Shown here one piece after another: positions 9,274 to 23,777 of a stretch of 23,777 bases of DNA. Source of the stretch: Armadillidium nasatum. Its lineage: Eukaryota; Arthropoda; Malacostraca; Isopoda; Armadillidiidae. The translations under genes and the position numbers were made by a program. How positions within the stretch are numbered: the stretch's first letter is position 1; each line of letters begins with the position of its first letter. The notes under the pieces are model-generated. The model worked only from the letters and a program-made list of their open reading frames with translations. It did no database searches and was not told the DNA's origin. The stretch is from NCBI GenBank assembly GCA_009176605.1, contig SEYY01003572.1:1-23777 (forward strand), read 5' to 3'.

Positions 9274-11565
9274 ATGGAGCGAGGTCTTCGTCCTGACAGA
9301 TTGGAAACTTTACCTACAGCTCCTGATGCCCCTAGGATATTTAAGCACTGGCTTTTCGTTTTTACTCGTTTCAAAAATGCTATCGAAGGTGGAGAGGACT
9401 CGTATCTTGGACTGCTGGCTAATTCTTTATCTCCGGAAAACTTCGAGCTTATTTCTGACTGCACTACTTTTACGGATGCATTAAAAATTCTCAAAGACGC
9501 CTTCATTCAACCTATAAACGAAGTAGTGGCTCGTCATCGTCTATCTACACATAAACAGGAGTCTGGAGAAACTGTAGACGAGTATTTACGATCGCTTTAC
9601 AAGTTGAGTGTAGACTGTAATTTTCGTTCGGTCTCGGCTGAAGCTTATCGAGATGAGTATGTGCGAGATGCTTTTATTTCTGGTTTATGTTCTCAAAATA
9701 TTCGTACTAGATTACTAGAAAATAAAACTTTAAATCTAGCTGAAGCCATTAATCAGGCACGAGCTTTGGAAGTAGCTTTGAAGGACTCTCTCTCTTACGA
9801 TATACTTAAGACTAATATATCTGTCGCTTCTGCTGAGTCTCATGAACCTGAGAAACTTGCGGGATGTTCTGTGGAAACTGACACATCTTTTGATCCCATT
9901 TCTGCTGCTGTGAGGAAGAAGAACGAACTGTGTTATTTCTGCGGTGATTTCCGACATCCTAGGGTAAAATGTCCTGCTCGAGATGCTATCTGCCGAAAGT
10001 GTAAGAAAAACGGGCATTTTGCCAAAGTGTGTAGATCAAAAGATTACGTGGTGAGCGCCTCTACTAAGTTCCAATCTACTATACTTGCTTGTGTCTCTAA
10101 CTCTTTAAGACAATCCATGATTGCTGTCTCTCTTAACGGTATAGAGTTTAATGCTCTGATTGATTCTGGAAGTTCCGAAAATTTCGTCTCAGCTGACGTT
10201 GTTAATAGATTTAATTTTGCAACCTACCCTTACAATGGCACGATTTCAATGGCTTCTTCGGGCCATCGCTCTACAATTTCTAAATCCTGCTCTTGTGAGT
10301 TGATGGTGAATAGACAGATTTATTCTAAAATAAAATTACTTGTGATGCCTGAGCTGTGCTCTGATATAGTTTTGGGAATACCTTTCCTTCAAGAACATTC
10401 TAGTGTCGAACTTAAATATGGCGGATCTAAACCTTGTTTAGAGATCTGTGCACTTGCTTCTCTTTCGATTACTCCACCTAGACTTTTCTCTAATTTATCT
10501 CCTGATTGCCGACCTGTAATGACGAAATCTAGAAAGTTTTCATCTGAGGATCAAAATTTTATTCTATCTGAAGTCACTCGATTACTTTCCGAAGATATTA
10601 TTGAACCCAGCGTTTCACCCTGGAGAGCTCAAGTGGTTGTTGTACATCAGCGTGCGAAAACTCGTATGGTGGTTGATTATTCACAGACTATTAATAGGTT
10701 CACTTATTTAGATGCATACCCTCTGCCTCACCTTGATGATTTGGTCAATAAAATTGCTAGTTACAGGTTTTTCAGTACCATAGACTTGAGAAGTGCTTAC
10801 CATTTGGTTCCTCTTTTGGAAGAAGAGAGAAAGTTTACTGCTTTCGAGGCCAGCGGGAAACTTTATCAGTTCAAAAGATTGAGTTTTGGACTTACCAACG
10901 GGGTTGCATGTTTTCAGAGAATCATGGACGATTTCATATCACAGAATAATCTAAAAGGAACTTTCGCGTATTTGGATGACGTCACTATCTGTGGTTTAAC
11001 TAAAGAGGAGCATGATGAGAATCTCAGAAAATTCATGAAGGCTGCCGAGCGTTATAGAATGACGTTAAACAAAGATAAGTGTGTATTTTTCTCTACTTCA
11101 ATTCGTCTGCTTGGATATGAAGTGCGACATAAAGAATTGCGTCCAGATCCTGATCGACTTACGTCTCTTCAAGAAATGCCTCTACCTCGAGACAAGAAAG
11201 AGTTGTCTCGTTTAATAGGACTTTTCGCTTATTATTCTAAGTGGATACCGAAATTTTCAGAAAAAATACGACCTTTGATTGATTCTACATTTCCTTTAAA
11301 TGAGATCGCCCAGGAATCCTTTTCTTCTACAAAAGAAGACATTATGAAAGCTGTGAAAATGAGGATTGATGATAAACTTGTGTTTACTTTGGAAACTGAT
11401 GCCTCTGAAGCTGCCATTGGTGCCACATTGAGCCAGGAGGGTAGACCAGTCGCTTTCTTTTCAAGAACTCTCAATTCTGCTGAGAGAAAGCATTGTTCCG
11501 TTGAGAAGGAGGCCTATGCCATTGTTGAGGCCGTTAAAAGAAGGTATCTTTTTCTCTCTGGGTGA
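9274..11565 (+). CDS. gag-pol: Gag-Pol polyprotein, N-terminal part: Gag, zinc knuckles, protease, RT, start of RNase H
   Basis: ATG at 9274 is the first after the primer site and the frame is open for 763 residues. Residues 1-170 are a helical Gag capsid. Two zinc knuckles follow at about 216-250 (CYFCGDFRHPRVKC and CRKCKKNGHFAKVC, each CX2CX4HX4C). The aspartic protease active site is ALIDSGSSENFVS (about 293-305), with DSG in place of the common DTG and a later IVLGIPFL flap-end motif. RT runs from about 400 to 660: MVVDYSQTINRF, STIDLRSAYH, FKRLSFGLTNGVACFQRIMD and catalytic AYLDDVTICG. RNase H begins with TLETDASEAAIGATLS and has EKEAYAIVEAVK, then a TGA stop at 11563-11565. Gag and Pol are fused with no frameshift between them. 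The stop is most likely a mutation, or an assembly error, because RNase H sequence continues downstream. Confidence 0.92.
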   Translation: MERGLRPDRLETLPTAPDAPRIFKHWLFVFTRFKNAIEGGEDSYLGLLANSLSPENFELISDCTTFTDALKILKDAFIQPINEVVARHRLSTHKQESGETVDEYLRSLYKLSVDCNFRSVSAEAYRDEYVRDAFISGLCSQNIRTRLLENKTLNLAEAINQARALEVALKDSLSYDILKTNISVASAESHEPEKLAGCSVETDTSFDPISAAVRKKNELCYFCGDFRHPRVKCPARDAICRKCKKNGHFAKVCRSKDYVVSASTKFQSTILACVSNSLRQSMIAVSLNGIEFNALIDSGSSENFVSADVVNRFNFATYPYNGTISMASSGHRSTISKSCSCELMVNRQIYSKIKLLVMPELCSDIVLGIPFLQEHSSVELKYGGSKPCLEICALASLSITPPRLFSNLSPDCRPVMTKSRKFSSEDQNFILSEVTRLLSEDIIEPSVSPWRAQVVVVHQRAKTRMVVDYSQTINRFTYLDAYPLPHLDDLVNKIASYRFFSTIDLRSAYHLVPLLEEERKFTAFEASGKLYQFKRLSFGLTNGVACFQRIMDDFISQNNLKGTFAYLDDVTICGLTKEEHDENLRKFMKAAERYRMTLNKDKCVFFSTSIRLLGYEVRHKELRPDPDRLTSLQEMPLPRDKKELSRLIGLFAYYSKWIPKFSEKIRPLIDSTFPLNEIAQESFSSTKEDIMKAVKMRIDDKLVFTLETDASEAAIGATLSQEGRPVAFFSRTLNSAERKHCSVEKEAYAIVEAVKRRYLFLSG

Positions 11566-11590
11566 CACTTTTCAATTTAGTGAACTGATC

Positions 11591-12547
11591 AAAAGTGTTT
11601 CTTTTATGTTTGATGTAAAACATAAAAGCAAAATTAAGAATGATAAGATCCTGAGATGGAGAACAGAATTAATGCCCTATTCTTTCGAAATTACTTATAG
11701 GCCTGGAAATCGAAATGCTGCAGCTGACGCCTTATCTAGGATTGTCTGTGCCTCATCGACAAAAATTGATCTTGTAAAGCTTCATAGTGATCTTTGTCAT
11801 CCTGGTGTTGCACGTTTTTATCATTATATTCGAACAAAGAATCTTCCTTTTTCAATGGACGATGTAAAAAGCGTGGTATCTTCTTGTGCCATTTGTTGTA
11901 GAGTCAAGCCTAGATTCTTTAGACCTACCCAGAGTGTATTAATTCAAGCCATTAAACCGTTTGATCGTCTCAGTATGGATTTCAAAGGGCCATTACCGTC
12001 TTCTACAGCTAATAAGTTTCTTTTAGTAGTGGTCGATGAATATTCCAGATTTCCATTTGCTTTTCCTTGCTCCGATATATCGTCTAATACTGTTATAAGT
12101 TGCTTAACCACGTTGTTTTCTATATTCGGAACTCCTTCATATATTCATTCAGATCGTGGAACCGCTTTTATGTCTTCTGCTGTTAAACAATTTCTCTTAC
12201 GACATGGAATTTCGTCTAGCCGCTCAACCCCTTATCACCCTACCGGTAACGCGCAATGTGAAAGATATGTTGGGATTGTGTGGAAAAACATTATGTTGGC
12301 ACTCGAATCTCGTAAACTGCCTACAACATTATGGGAGACTGTCCTGCCCGATGCCTTACATTCCATCAGGACTTTACTTTGCACTTCAACAAACGCTACT
12401 CCACATGAACGTTTGTTTACTTATCCTCGACGTTCTTCTTGTGGATTAAGCATATCTACTTGGCTTACTACTCCTGGAAACGTTCTTCTACGAAAGCATA
12501 ATAGAAAAAAGGATGATCCTTGGGTGGAAGAAGGTACAGCTCATTGA
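11591..12547 (+). CDS. Gag-Pol continuation: RNase H end and integrase (frame-broken)
   Basis: Between 11563 and 11590 there are three in-frame stops (TGA at 11563 and a TAG TGA pair), plus a one-base shift at the AAAAG run near 11591. The reading then resumes as KSVSFMFD with the last RNase H motif, AAADALSR. The integrase follows: an HX4H...CX2C zinc-binding region (LHSDLCHPGVARFYHY, then CAIC), then the catalytic core with D in RLSMDFKGPLP, D in YIHSDRGTAFMSS and E in GNAQCERYVG. The catalytic triad is intact. The frame ends in TGA at 12545-12547 because of an extra G at about 12533. It inserts the cDNA copy into the host genome in intact family members. Confidence 0.88.
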   Translation, partial: KSVSFMFDVKHKSKIKNDKILRWRTELMPYSFEITYRPGNRNAAADALSRIVCASSTKIDLVKLHSDLCHPGVARFYHYIRTKNLPFSMDDVKSVVSSCAICCRVKPRFFRPTQSVLIQAIKPFDRLSMDFKGPLPSSTANKFLLVVVDEYSRFPFAFPCSDISSNTVISCLTTLFSIFGTPSYIHSDRGTAFMSSAVKQFLLRHGISSSRSTPYHPTGNAQCERYVGIVWKNIMLALESRKLPTTLWETVLPDALHSIRTLLCTSTNATPHERLFTYPRRSSCGLSISTWLTTPGNVLLRKHNRKKDDPWVEEGTAH

Positions 12548-12824
12548 TGTAAATCCTCATTACGCTCATATACGTTTCCCAAACGGAAGAGAAGATACCG
12601 TTTCTGTCGGAGATTTGGCTCCATGCGGAGACTCTGCTCCTGCTTTCACTGAGGATAAAGTGCAGAATGCTGTTAATGATGAAATCTCCCTTGGTGGGAA
12701 TTCAGAGCTTCCTCAGAATGATGAAAACCTGATGGACGTTGAACGTCTTCCTGATTCTTCTCTTCGTCGTTCTACTAGAATTAAGAAACCTGTTGATCGT
12801 CTTAATTATAGCTCATTTTCTTAA
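12534..12824 (+). CDS. Gag-Pol C-terminal tail (frame-shifted from integrase)
   Basis: Reading resumes one base out of phase with the integrase as VQLIDVNPHYAHIRFPNG, an SH3-like integrase C-terminal fold pattern (V..I.P.YA.VR.PDGR). It then continues through VGDLAPCG, an acidic linker and a basic end, LRRSTRIKKPVDRLNY, common in this gypsy group. TAA at 12822-12824 lies 22 bp before the 3' LTR. There is no chromodomain or GPY/F module that I can identify. Confidence 0.8.
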   Translation, partial: VQLIDVNPHYAHIRFPNGREDTVSVGDLAPCGDSAPAFTEDKVQNAVNDEISLGGNSELPQNDENLMDVERLPDSSLRRSTRIKKPVDRLNYSSFS

Positions 12825-12846
12825 GATAGGGTGATTGATATAAATT

Positions 12847-13072
12847 TGAAACCAACTAAATTAAGATCTGTATTTAATTGTACTTTTTCTAGGCTGAGTC
12901 AATTACGTAGCTTCTGCTGAATTGACTCAGGTATGTAAATAGGTTTAAGTTATCATTGTGATCTAGTTATGTTTATTATATTTATTAATGTATATATTAT
13001 TATTATAACAGGGTGTGATTTTTAGAAGAATAAAGCCTTATAAACGAAGTATTTATTTTTGGCATCATTACA
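12847..13072 (+). repeat. 3' LTR of the Ty3/gypsy element
   Basis: It is the same length as the 5' LTR and matches it except for one base. The self-complementary segment lies at 13020-13034 and the AATAAA polyadenylation signal at 13029-13034. A purine-rich AAGATAGGGTGA (12823-12834) upstream is a weak polypurine-tract candidate. Confidence 0.95.
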
Positions 13073-13660
13073 GTATATTCAGTAATTTTAAGCCAATTGA
13101 TTAATAAAATAAGTGTTTGTTTATTTAAAATAAGTAATAAAATATTATATAATAATAAAATAGCTTCTAATAAAAATGTTTTTCTTGTTTAAAAACGCTT
13201 AGTAATATTTATATAATAACTTAATAACAATTTCAAATAAAATCAACGAATGAAATTTCGCCAAAACCCTAAGCCTAAGACAATAATAATAACTAAAACA
13301 ATATCACATATTTAGGAATAACATTTTTATATACTTTTAATAAAATATTTTTCTTTTAATATTTGTTATTTATATAAGTTATTGATGTAATTTCTATTTT
13401 ATTGTATTTTATAAAAATATTATTTATATAGAAATTAATAATTATTTTTATATTTATAAAAAAATTTTTTAAATAATAATTAAACGTTTTGTAATAACAT
13501 AAAAATAATAATGAATTCGTTGTATAATTTTTAATAAATAATAAAAAATGGAGAACTAACTGCTTGTTTATAACACCTTTCCATTTTAGATAATTTTAGA
13601 AGATTAACAGGTCGTTTAGCTATTCACTTTATTACACTAGAAGCCAGAAGTAGTTCCTGA
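13073..13660. other. AT-rich non-coding flank
   Basis: Very AT-rich sequence with no reading frame, no inverted or direct repeat that I could see, and no similarity to the other repeats in the window. Composition changes abruptly to less AT-rich near 13640. Confidence 0.5.
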
Positions 13661-13903
13661 AGAGGCTGCAACCAGTTCACTCAAGAAGAATCAGCTTCTC
13701 TAGAAGAAGAAGCTCCTTCCTACTCCATTTGGCAGATCCTTTTGCCCTCAACTGTGATCCCTCTTTTGAAGTGGTATTCCGAGCCAAGACCTGAAGAGAA
13801 ATGGTGGCTATTACCGTCAACTAGTTGGCTCAACAAGTTAGTGAGAGGAACTAAGAACACCCAGCCTACTGAAGATTCCTCTCCGTCTCTACACTACATT
13901 TAG
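13661..13903 (+). other. Unrecognised open stretch without ATG, possible exon or element fragment
   Basis: Directly after TGA at 13658-13660 the frame is open for 80 codons to TAG at 13901-13903. It encodes a patterned peptide with an acidic start (SLEEEAPSYS), IWQILLPSTVIPLLKWYSEP, EEKWWLLPSTSWLNKLV and a polar tail. The tryptophan-rich content and the local rise in GC suggest past coding use. A splice-acceptor-like TTTATTACACTAG ends at 13640, but the frame that continues from it (KPEVVPEEAATSSLKKNQ) is different and ends in TAG, so a frameshift would be needed to join them. The family is not recognised. Confidence 0.3.
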
Positions 13904-13979
13904 AGATAAGAGCACCGGGTTTTCCTAGAAACGGTACCACAGGACCACATACCAAGGAGATCACTATAAAGTGGTCCCG

Positions 13980-13984
<5 letters not shown>

Positions 13985-14075
<91 letters not shown>
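13985..14075. repeat. (TA)n microsatellite
   Basis: About 91 bp of TA. It follows GGTCCCGTTATT; the block before it contains an imperfect inverted repeat between AACGGTACCACAGGACCAC and GTGGTCCCGTT. Confidence 0.95.
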
Positions 14076-14078
<3 letters not shown>

Positions 14079-14489
14079 ATTTGTACAGAGTACACTAATA
14101 GAACGTCGATGGTCATGAAACTGCCTTAAAATGTTCAAGTAGAGGAAAATTGTATTTGCGACTTCAAAGGAAAATGTTGCCAACTCATCATCCTAGTCTA
14201 ATCCGTAGCCTTAGGCTCGTGAACGAAATGTTTTATTGTTTAACGAACGTTGTCACATAGTTTCGTACCAAGCGTTCCCTATTTACATAAATAAATATTG
14301 AACGAAAGATTTGCATATTAAAGCTGTGCAATATTACGCGAAAATATATATTTTTTTTTTCTTTTTATTTTAAAATTCGAAATGGTAAAAAATATTTAAA
14401 AGTTTTTTATTATCTTTTAACTGTAGTAAAGAACATTGTTTTTCTGTTTTTTTTTTTTTTTAATGTATATAGGCCTATAGTCTATTTAC
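14076..14489. other. Non-coding sequence, nothing recognised
   Basis: It has moderate composition up to about 14330, then becomes A/T-homopolymer-rich. No frame, RNA gene or repeat family was identified. Confidence 0.4.
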
Positions 14490-14834
<345 letters not shown>

Positions 14835-14901
14835 TATATTTTATTATTATTTTTATTTATTATTATTATCATTATTACTATTATTATTATTATTATTATT
14901 A

Positions 14902-14968
<67 letters not shown>

Positions 14969-14969
14969 T
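14835..14969. repeat. (ATT)n microsatellite
   Basis: Imperfect ATT trinucleotides with a few substitutions (ATC, ACT), becoming regular towards 14968. It forms a compound array with the preceding TA and T tracts. Confidence 0.93.
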
Positions 14970-15812
<843 letters not shown>

Positions 15813-15820
15813 GAATGACT

Positions 15821-15875
15821 ACTGCAAGCATTAAACGAAAAGCAGGAAGCATGCGTCCCTTTTAATGCTTGCAGT
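15821..15875. repeat. Perfect 14-bp stem-loop
   Basis: ACTGCAAGCATTAA (15821-15834) and its exact reverse complement TTAATGCTTGCAGT (15862-15875) flank a 27-nt loop containing GCATGC. It could be a small DNA hairpin or the two ends of a very short fold-back. It sits eight bases beyond the truncated LINE end. Role unknown. Confidence 0.6.
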
Positions 15876-16269
15876 TTCATCAATTTTCTTTAGCAGAGTG
15901 TCTAAGCCCCCCTAAGGTCCAGCCTTTTTAAGGGAATTCATGTAATGATGTCATTTTGCCATACTTCTTCTCCATTCGATAATGTTTAATAAGAATTTTA
16001 TCTTCTTCGGTAAAAGGCATTATCTCAAGGATATAAATTTCTGAAATAAAACAATGGAAATTAAGATTTTTATAAAACTTGAAAAAAAATCGTCAAAAAT
16101 CAACAAATAAAGGTAGAATTTTTAAAATTTTCTCAAATATAAATAAACCATCAATTATGCTCTTGTGTAATTTTGAACTATCTACGTTGGATAATTATTG
16201 AGTTACTGATAATTTTAAAATGCATGTTTTTTTTTTGACCACCGTGTATAAATTCTTTCCCTTCTACTT
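15876..16269. other. Non-coding sequence, nothing recognised
   Basis: AT-rich sequence with stops in all frames. A T run followed by GACCACCGTGTATAAATTC near 16230-16252 comes just before the LINE similarity begins. Confidence 0.4.
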
Positions 16270-19215
<2,946 letters not shown>

Positions 19216-19216
19216 T

Positions 19217-19694
19217 TGCGGGAAAATTTGTAAAAACTAAAATTTTTGTCAAATAGAAATTTGCTTTTGAAATTTAAAAACAAGTAAAAACTTTTTGTAA
19301 ACATTTAATTAAAAGTTGACAAACAAATGCATACACGTACACACATGAACGTAGATACACCGTCACATTAAAGCTGATGCGATACACTGTTACAAAGACA
19401 CACACACACTTACACACACACAAACACACACATACACACACACACAGACAGACAAACTCCCGAAAACTCTTAACTGTTGTAAACAAATACACACTTATGC
19501 ATTCCATTATGACGAGCAAACAAACTCCCAGAAAACAAACATTATTTTTTTTTTGTTTAGAAAAACATACAAAACATACATAAATGTTGGATACAAAAAC
19601 ATTCAAAGACACATACAGTGGAATATCATATCATTGTAATGGAACTTGGCAATTTTCTTTATAAAAATTATTCATAGTTAAGAAGGTCTTCGTT
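19217..19694 (+). repeat. Interspersed repeat, copy A (inverted relative to 22295-22747)
   Basis: Segments match the reverse complement of 22295-22747 in order: TTTGTAAACATTTAATTAAAAG near one end, a CA-rich middle, then ACAAAAACATTCAAAGACACA, AATATCATATCATTGTAATG and TTATTCATAGTTAAGAAGG, ending GGTCTTCGT. Both copies have a trinucleotide array at the same end. The middle (19396-19446) is (CA)n-rich. The class is unknown; no coding capacity. Confidence 0.75.
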
Positions 19695-19809
<115 letters not shown>

Positions 19810-19877
19810 TTTATTGTTTTTAGTGTGGCTTTGCTCCTAACATGGATGACAACAAAATAAAAGAAACCGATAGAAAA

Positions 19878-20004
<127 letters not shown>

Positions 20005-20009
20005 AATCT

Positions 20010-20051
20010 ACAATTTTGTCTCGGGTGACAAAACTGTTAGTTACGCCCCTG
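20010..20051. mobile_element. Possible end of a hAT-like transposon
   Basis: The reverse complement begins CAGGGGCGTAACTAACAG, the CAGGGGCGTA type of hAT terminus. The following bases of the window are LINE sequence, so the terminus lies exactly at a junction. The opposite end and target duplication were not found; it may have been replaced by the (AG)n tract. Confidence 0.4.
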
Positions 20052-20915
<864 letters not shown>

Positions 20916-21158
20916 TCAGAAGATTAGGTGAAACTTTTGCTTTTGTACCACTGACATCAGAGAAGTTGCTACTGCGAAAATATAATTAGTATTTATAGTG
21001 CTAAATTCCAAGTTCAGAACACTTCTAAGTATATCTTTCACTCGGATAATATTTTGGATAATATCATCAGCATTAAAACGTACTTCATAACTCTTTTGAG
21101 ATGACCTTATTGATGACCTAATTCTCAACGGATTTCTATAGTAGAATAACATTCCCAA
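20916..21158 (-). other. Unrecognised open stretch, possible degraded coding sequence with faint MED22-like spacing
   Basis: An 80-codon minus-strand frame starts at ATG 21158 and ends TGA at 20916. The peptide has a helix-like pattern: SQKSYEVRFNADDIIQNI, VKDILRSVL and later ATSLMSVVQKQKFHLIF. The SY..R..DDI...I...ILR and SLM..V...K..LI spacing faintly recalls the Mediator subunit MED22, with about 16 residues missing between the two parts. That likeness is weak and could be chance. No flanking exon signals were identified. If real it would be a decayed retrocopy. Confidence 0.2.
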
Positions 21159-22294
<1,136 letters not shown>

Positions 22295-22745
22295 ACGAAG
22301 ACCTTTTTAACTATGAATAATTTGTTATTAAGCAAATGGCCAAATTCCATTATGATGATATGATATTTCGCGGTCTGTGTCTTTTAATGTTTTTGTATGT
22401 AATATTTATATTTTTTGTTTGTTTTTGTTAACAATTACAAGTGCTTTTGTTTGGGTTTGAGTATATTTGTTTGCATGTTTTGAAATTAATTGCAATATAT
22501 ACGTATTGTATATGTGTTTGTTGGACTTTAATTGTTAATTGTTTTTGTGAGTATGTGTGTGTTTTAATGTGAGTGTGTTGGTATGTGTACGTATTTGTGC
22601 ATGTGTATGCATGGGGGTGTGTATATGTTTTCTAACTTTTAATTAAACACTTACAAAGGTTTCATTTGTTTGTTTTAAATTGCTTTTAAAATTAAAAACA
22701 AATTATATAACAGAAAATTTTATTTGTTTCAAATACTTAAAGGAT

Positions 22746-22747
<2 letters not shown>
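22295..22747 (-). repeat. Interspersed repeat, copy B (inverted relative to 19217-19694)
   Basis: It begins ACGAAGACC (the complement of GGTCTTCGT in copy A) and continues with CTATGAATAATTTGTTATTA, ATTATGATGATATGATATTT, GTCTTTTAATGTTTTTGTATG, a TG-rich middle and CTAACTTTTAATTAAACAC, ending at an ATT array. The order mirrors copy A exactly. Confidence 0.75.
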
Positions 22748-22778
<31 letters not shown>

Positions 22779-22839
22779 GTAGTAGTTTTTTTAGTAGTAG
22801 TAGTAGTAATAGTAGTAGTAGTAGTAGTAGTAGTAGTAT
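22748..22839. repeat. Compound (ATT)n-(AGT)n microsatellite
   Basis: About 30 bp of ATT change into AGT repeats with a short T interruption near 22786. It sits at the same end of repeat copy B as the TAA array does in copy A. Confidence 0.93.
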
Positions 22840-23198
22840 TGGCAGAAGTAATATTTTTTTATTGCTATCATTTTTTCTGTCGTGATGCTAATGTAGATAA
22901 ATTTATTTAGTTAACAATTTTATTTAATTAAGATTAAATCAAAAATTTGATTTTATAATTCTGCAGTTTTCCTCAAATAAAAACTGAAGAAAGATTCAAA
23001 GATTCAAGGATTCGGGAATTTAGATTCAGTTTTATTCATTTATAAATTGACTCAATCTTTTGGACTTGCATTCCACTAAATTCGTAATGAACTAAAAGAG
23101 ATGCTGTTCATCAGTGATATTAACGTGTAGAAACGCATTACAGTCACCGACTGGAGTTTCCGCAAAAATTGTCAAATCTGAAAAAAATTAAAAATTTC
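22840..23198. other. Non-coding sequence, nothing recognised
   Basis: AT-rich, with no reading frame. A small imperfect direct repeat AGATTCAAAGATTCAAGGATTC occurs near 22991-23012. Confidence 0.4.
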
Positions 23199-23360
23199 TT
23201 TTTTTTTTTCTTTTTAAAAGCTCACATCTCACGGGCATTGCCCTATTATAGGAGAGTAACTTTTCTAGGTAGTATATACCTAGGATCCCCAAGTGGGATC
23301 GAACCGGCGCCCTCAAGCACGTGAGTCTATCACTCTACTGTTTGAGCCACGGTAGACGGC
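23199..23360 (-). mobile_element. tRNA-derived SINE
   Basis: On the minus strand the element starts GCCGTCTACCGTGGCTCAAA and carries an A box (TGGCTCAAACAG, 23338-23349) and a B box (GGTTCGATCCC, 23295-23305) spaced as in a tRNA gene. It continues into a tRNA-unrelated body (GGGGATCCTAGG...), a GGGCAATGCCCGTGAG hairpin and an A-rich tail (the T run at 23199-23215 on the plus strand). The internal RNA polymerase III promoter and the A tail define a SINE. The acceptor stem does not close and there is non-tRNA body sequence, so it is not a functional tRNA gene. Its 3' tail resembles the 3' UTR end of the LINE at 1639-3617. Confidence 0.85.
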
Positions 23361-23777
23361 TAATATGGAGATGGTAAATTTATGGAAATATGGAAAAACG
23401 GTAAAAATTTTATAAAATGACTAATCATTCATATAGTTACATAAAAGACTTAGTTCCAAGAGCTGTTGTGGAAAAGTGTAAAATTACATTTATGGCAACT
23501 TATCTTAAAACATAACGAGAGACTGAAATATTGTTAAAACTTCAGAATCATAAGGTAAACTTATAATCAGATTAATTATCATAAATTTAGAAGGTGGAAC
23601 TTCAGTAATTCATAAATTACTACTGCTTCAGGGTTTGGGATCCCTTCGAGTTCGAAGATAGCATACAAGAAATCTTTGTAATATAGTAACATAAGTAACA
23701 TTTTATTTCCTTTGGTTAAATTTAAAAACTTTGACTTTTCTGTTGCTATTCGTCACATAATAGCTGCTACAAGGAAT
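23361..23777. other. Non-coding sequence to the window end, nothing recognised
   Basis: AT-rich with stops in all frames. No repeat shared with the rest of the window was seen, and no clear target duplication of the SINE. Confidence 0.4.

Noticed and set aside
19274..19612. Cys/Val-rich minus-strand frame and His/Thr-rich plus-strand frame
   Set aside because: Both come from the (CA)n-rich core of interspersed repeat copy A.
23281..23360. Functional tRNA gene on the minus strand
   Set aside because: A and B boxes are present, but the acceptor stem does not close, a non-tRNA body follows, and there is an A-rich tail. SINE is the better call.

Overview
The window looks like repeat-dense, AT-rich nuclear DNA from an invertebrate, probably an arthropod and perhaps a crustacean. 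The grounds are LINE, Ty3/gypsy and hAT families typical of metazoans, very long (TA)n, (TAA)n and (AG)n arrays covering roughly a tenth of the window, and a captured TDP-43 fragment that reads closer to the fly protein than the human one. No bacterial-type genes, operons or stable RNA genes are visible. The organism call is an inference.

Layout. 1-342 is the 3' end of an unrecognised reading frame, perhaps the only host exon, followed by a possible short 3' intron (532-590). 855-4951 is a nest of elements. Outer inverted arms (855-1150 / 4698-4951) enclose a 250-bp TA-flanked MITE (4444-4693) and a fold-back hAT element (1162-4436) with a perfect 8-bp target duplication. The hAT in turn holds a 5'-truncated, poly(A)-tailed LINE on the minus strand (1639-3617) and a (TA)n array at its dyad centre. 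The shared base at the MITE/hAT border orders the insertions: MITE first, hAT second, LINE third.

5019-8820 is an old LTR element with about 0.5-kb LTRs, a tRNA-Pro-like primer site and a decayed SCAN-like Gag, but no recognisable pol. Just upstream of its 3' LTR lies a decayed copy of a TDP-43/TBPH gene (part of the N-terminal domain plus RRM1). A (TA)n tract that begins at that LTR's end leads into a second LTR element (9028-13072), a much younger Ty3/gypsy insertion: its 226-bp LTRs differ at one base, and it keeps gag, protease, RT, RNase H and integrase with a few frame breaks. A 15-nt segment just after its 5' LTR is perfectly complementary to the predicted 5' end of its own RNA, which suggests Tf1-like self-priming.

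13073-23777 is mostly non-coding: several (TA)n arrays, three copies of a second LINE family whose 3' ends each run into (TA)n (15553-15812, 16270-18215, 20052-20316), two inverted copies of an interspersed repeat (19217-19694 and 22295-22747), a (TA)n array of about 726 bp (21402-22127), and a tRNA-derived SINE on the minus strand (23199-23360). The SINE's 3' tail resembles that of the poly(A)-tailed LINE at 1639, so this LINE type may mobilise the SINE.

The strongest candidates for something new are the LTR element carrying TDP-43 sequence, the self-priming signature, the SINE/LINE tail sharing, and the link between LINE 3' ends and (TA)n arrays.
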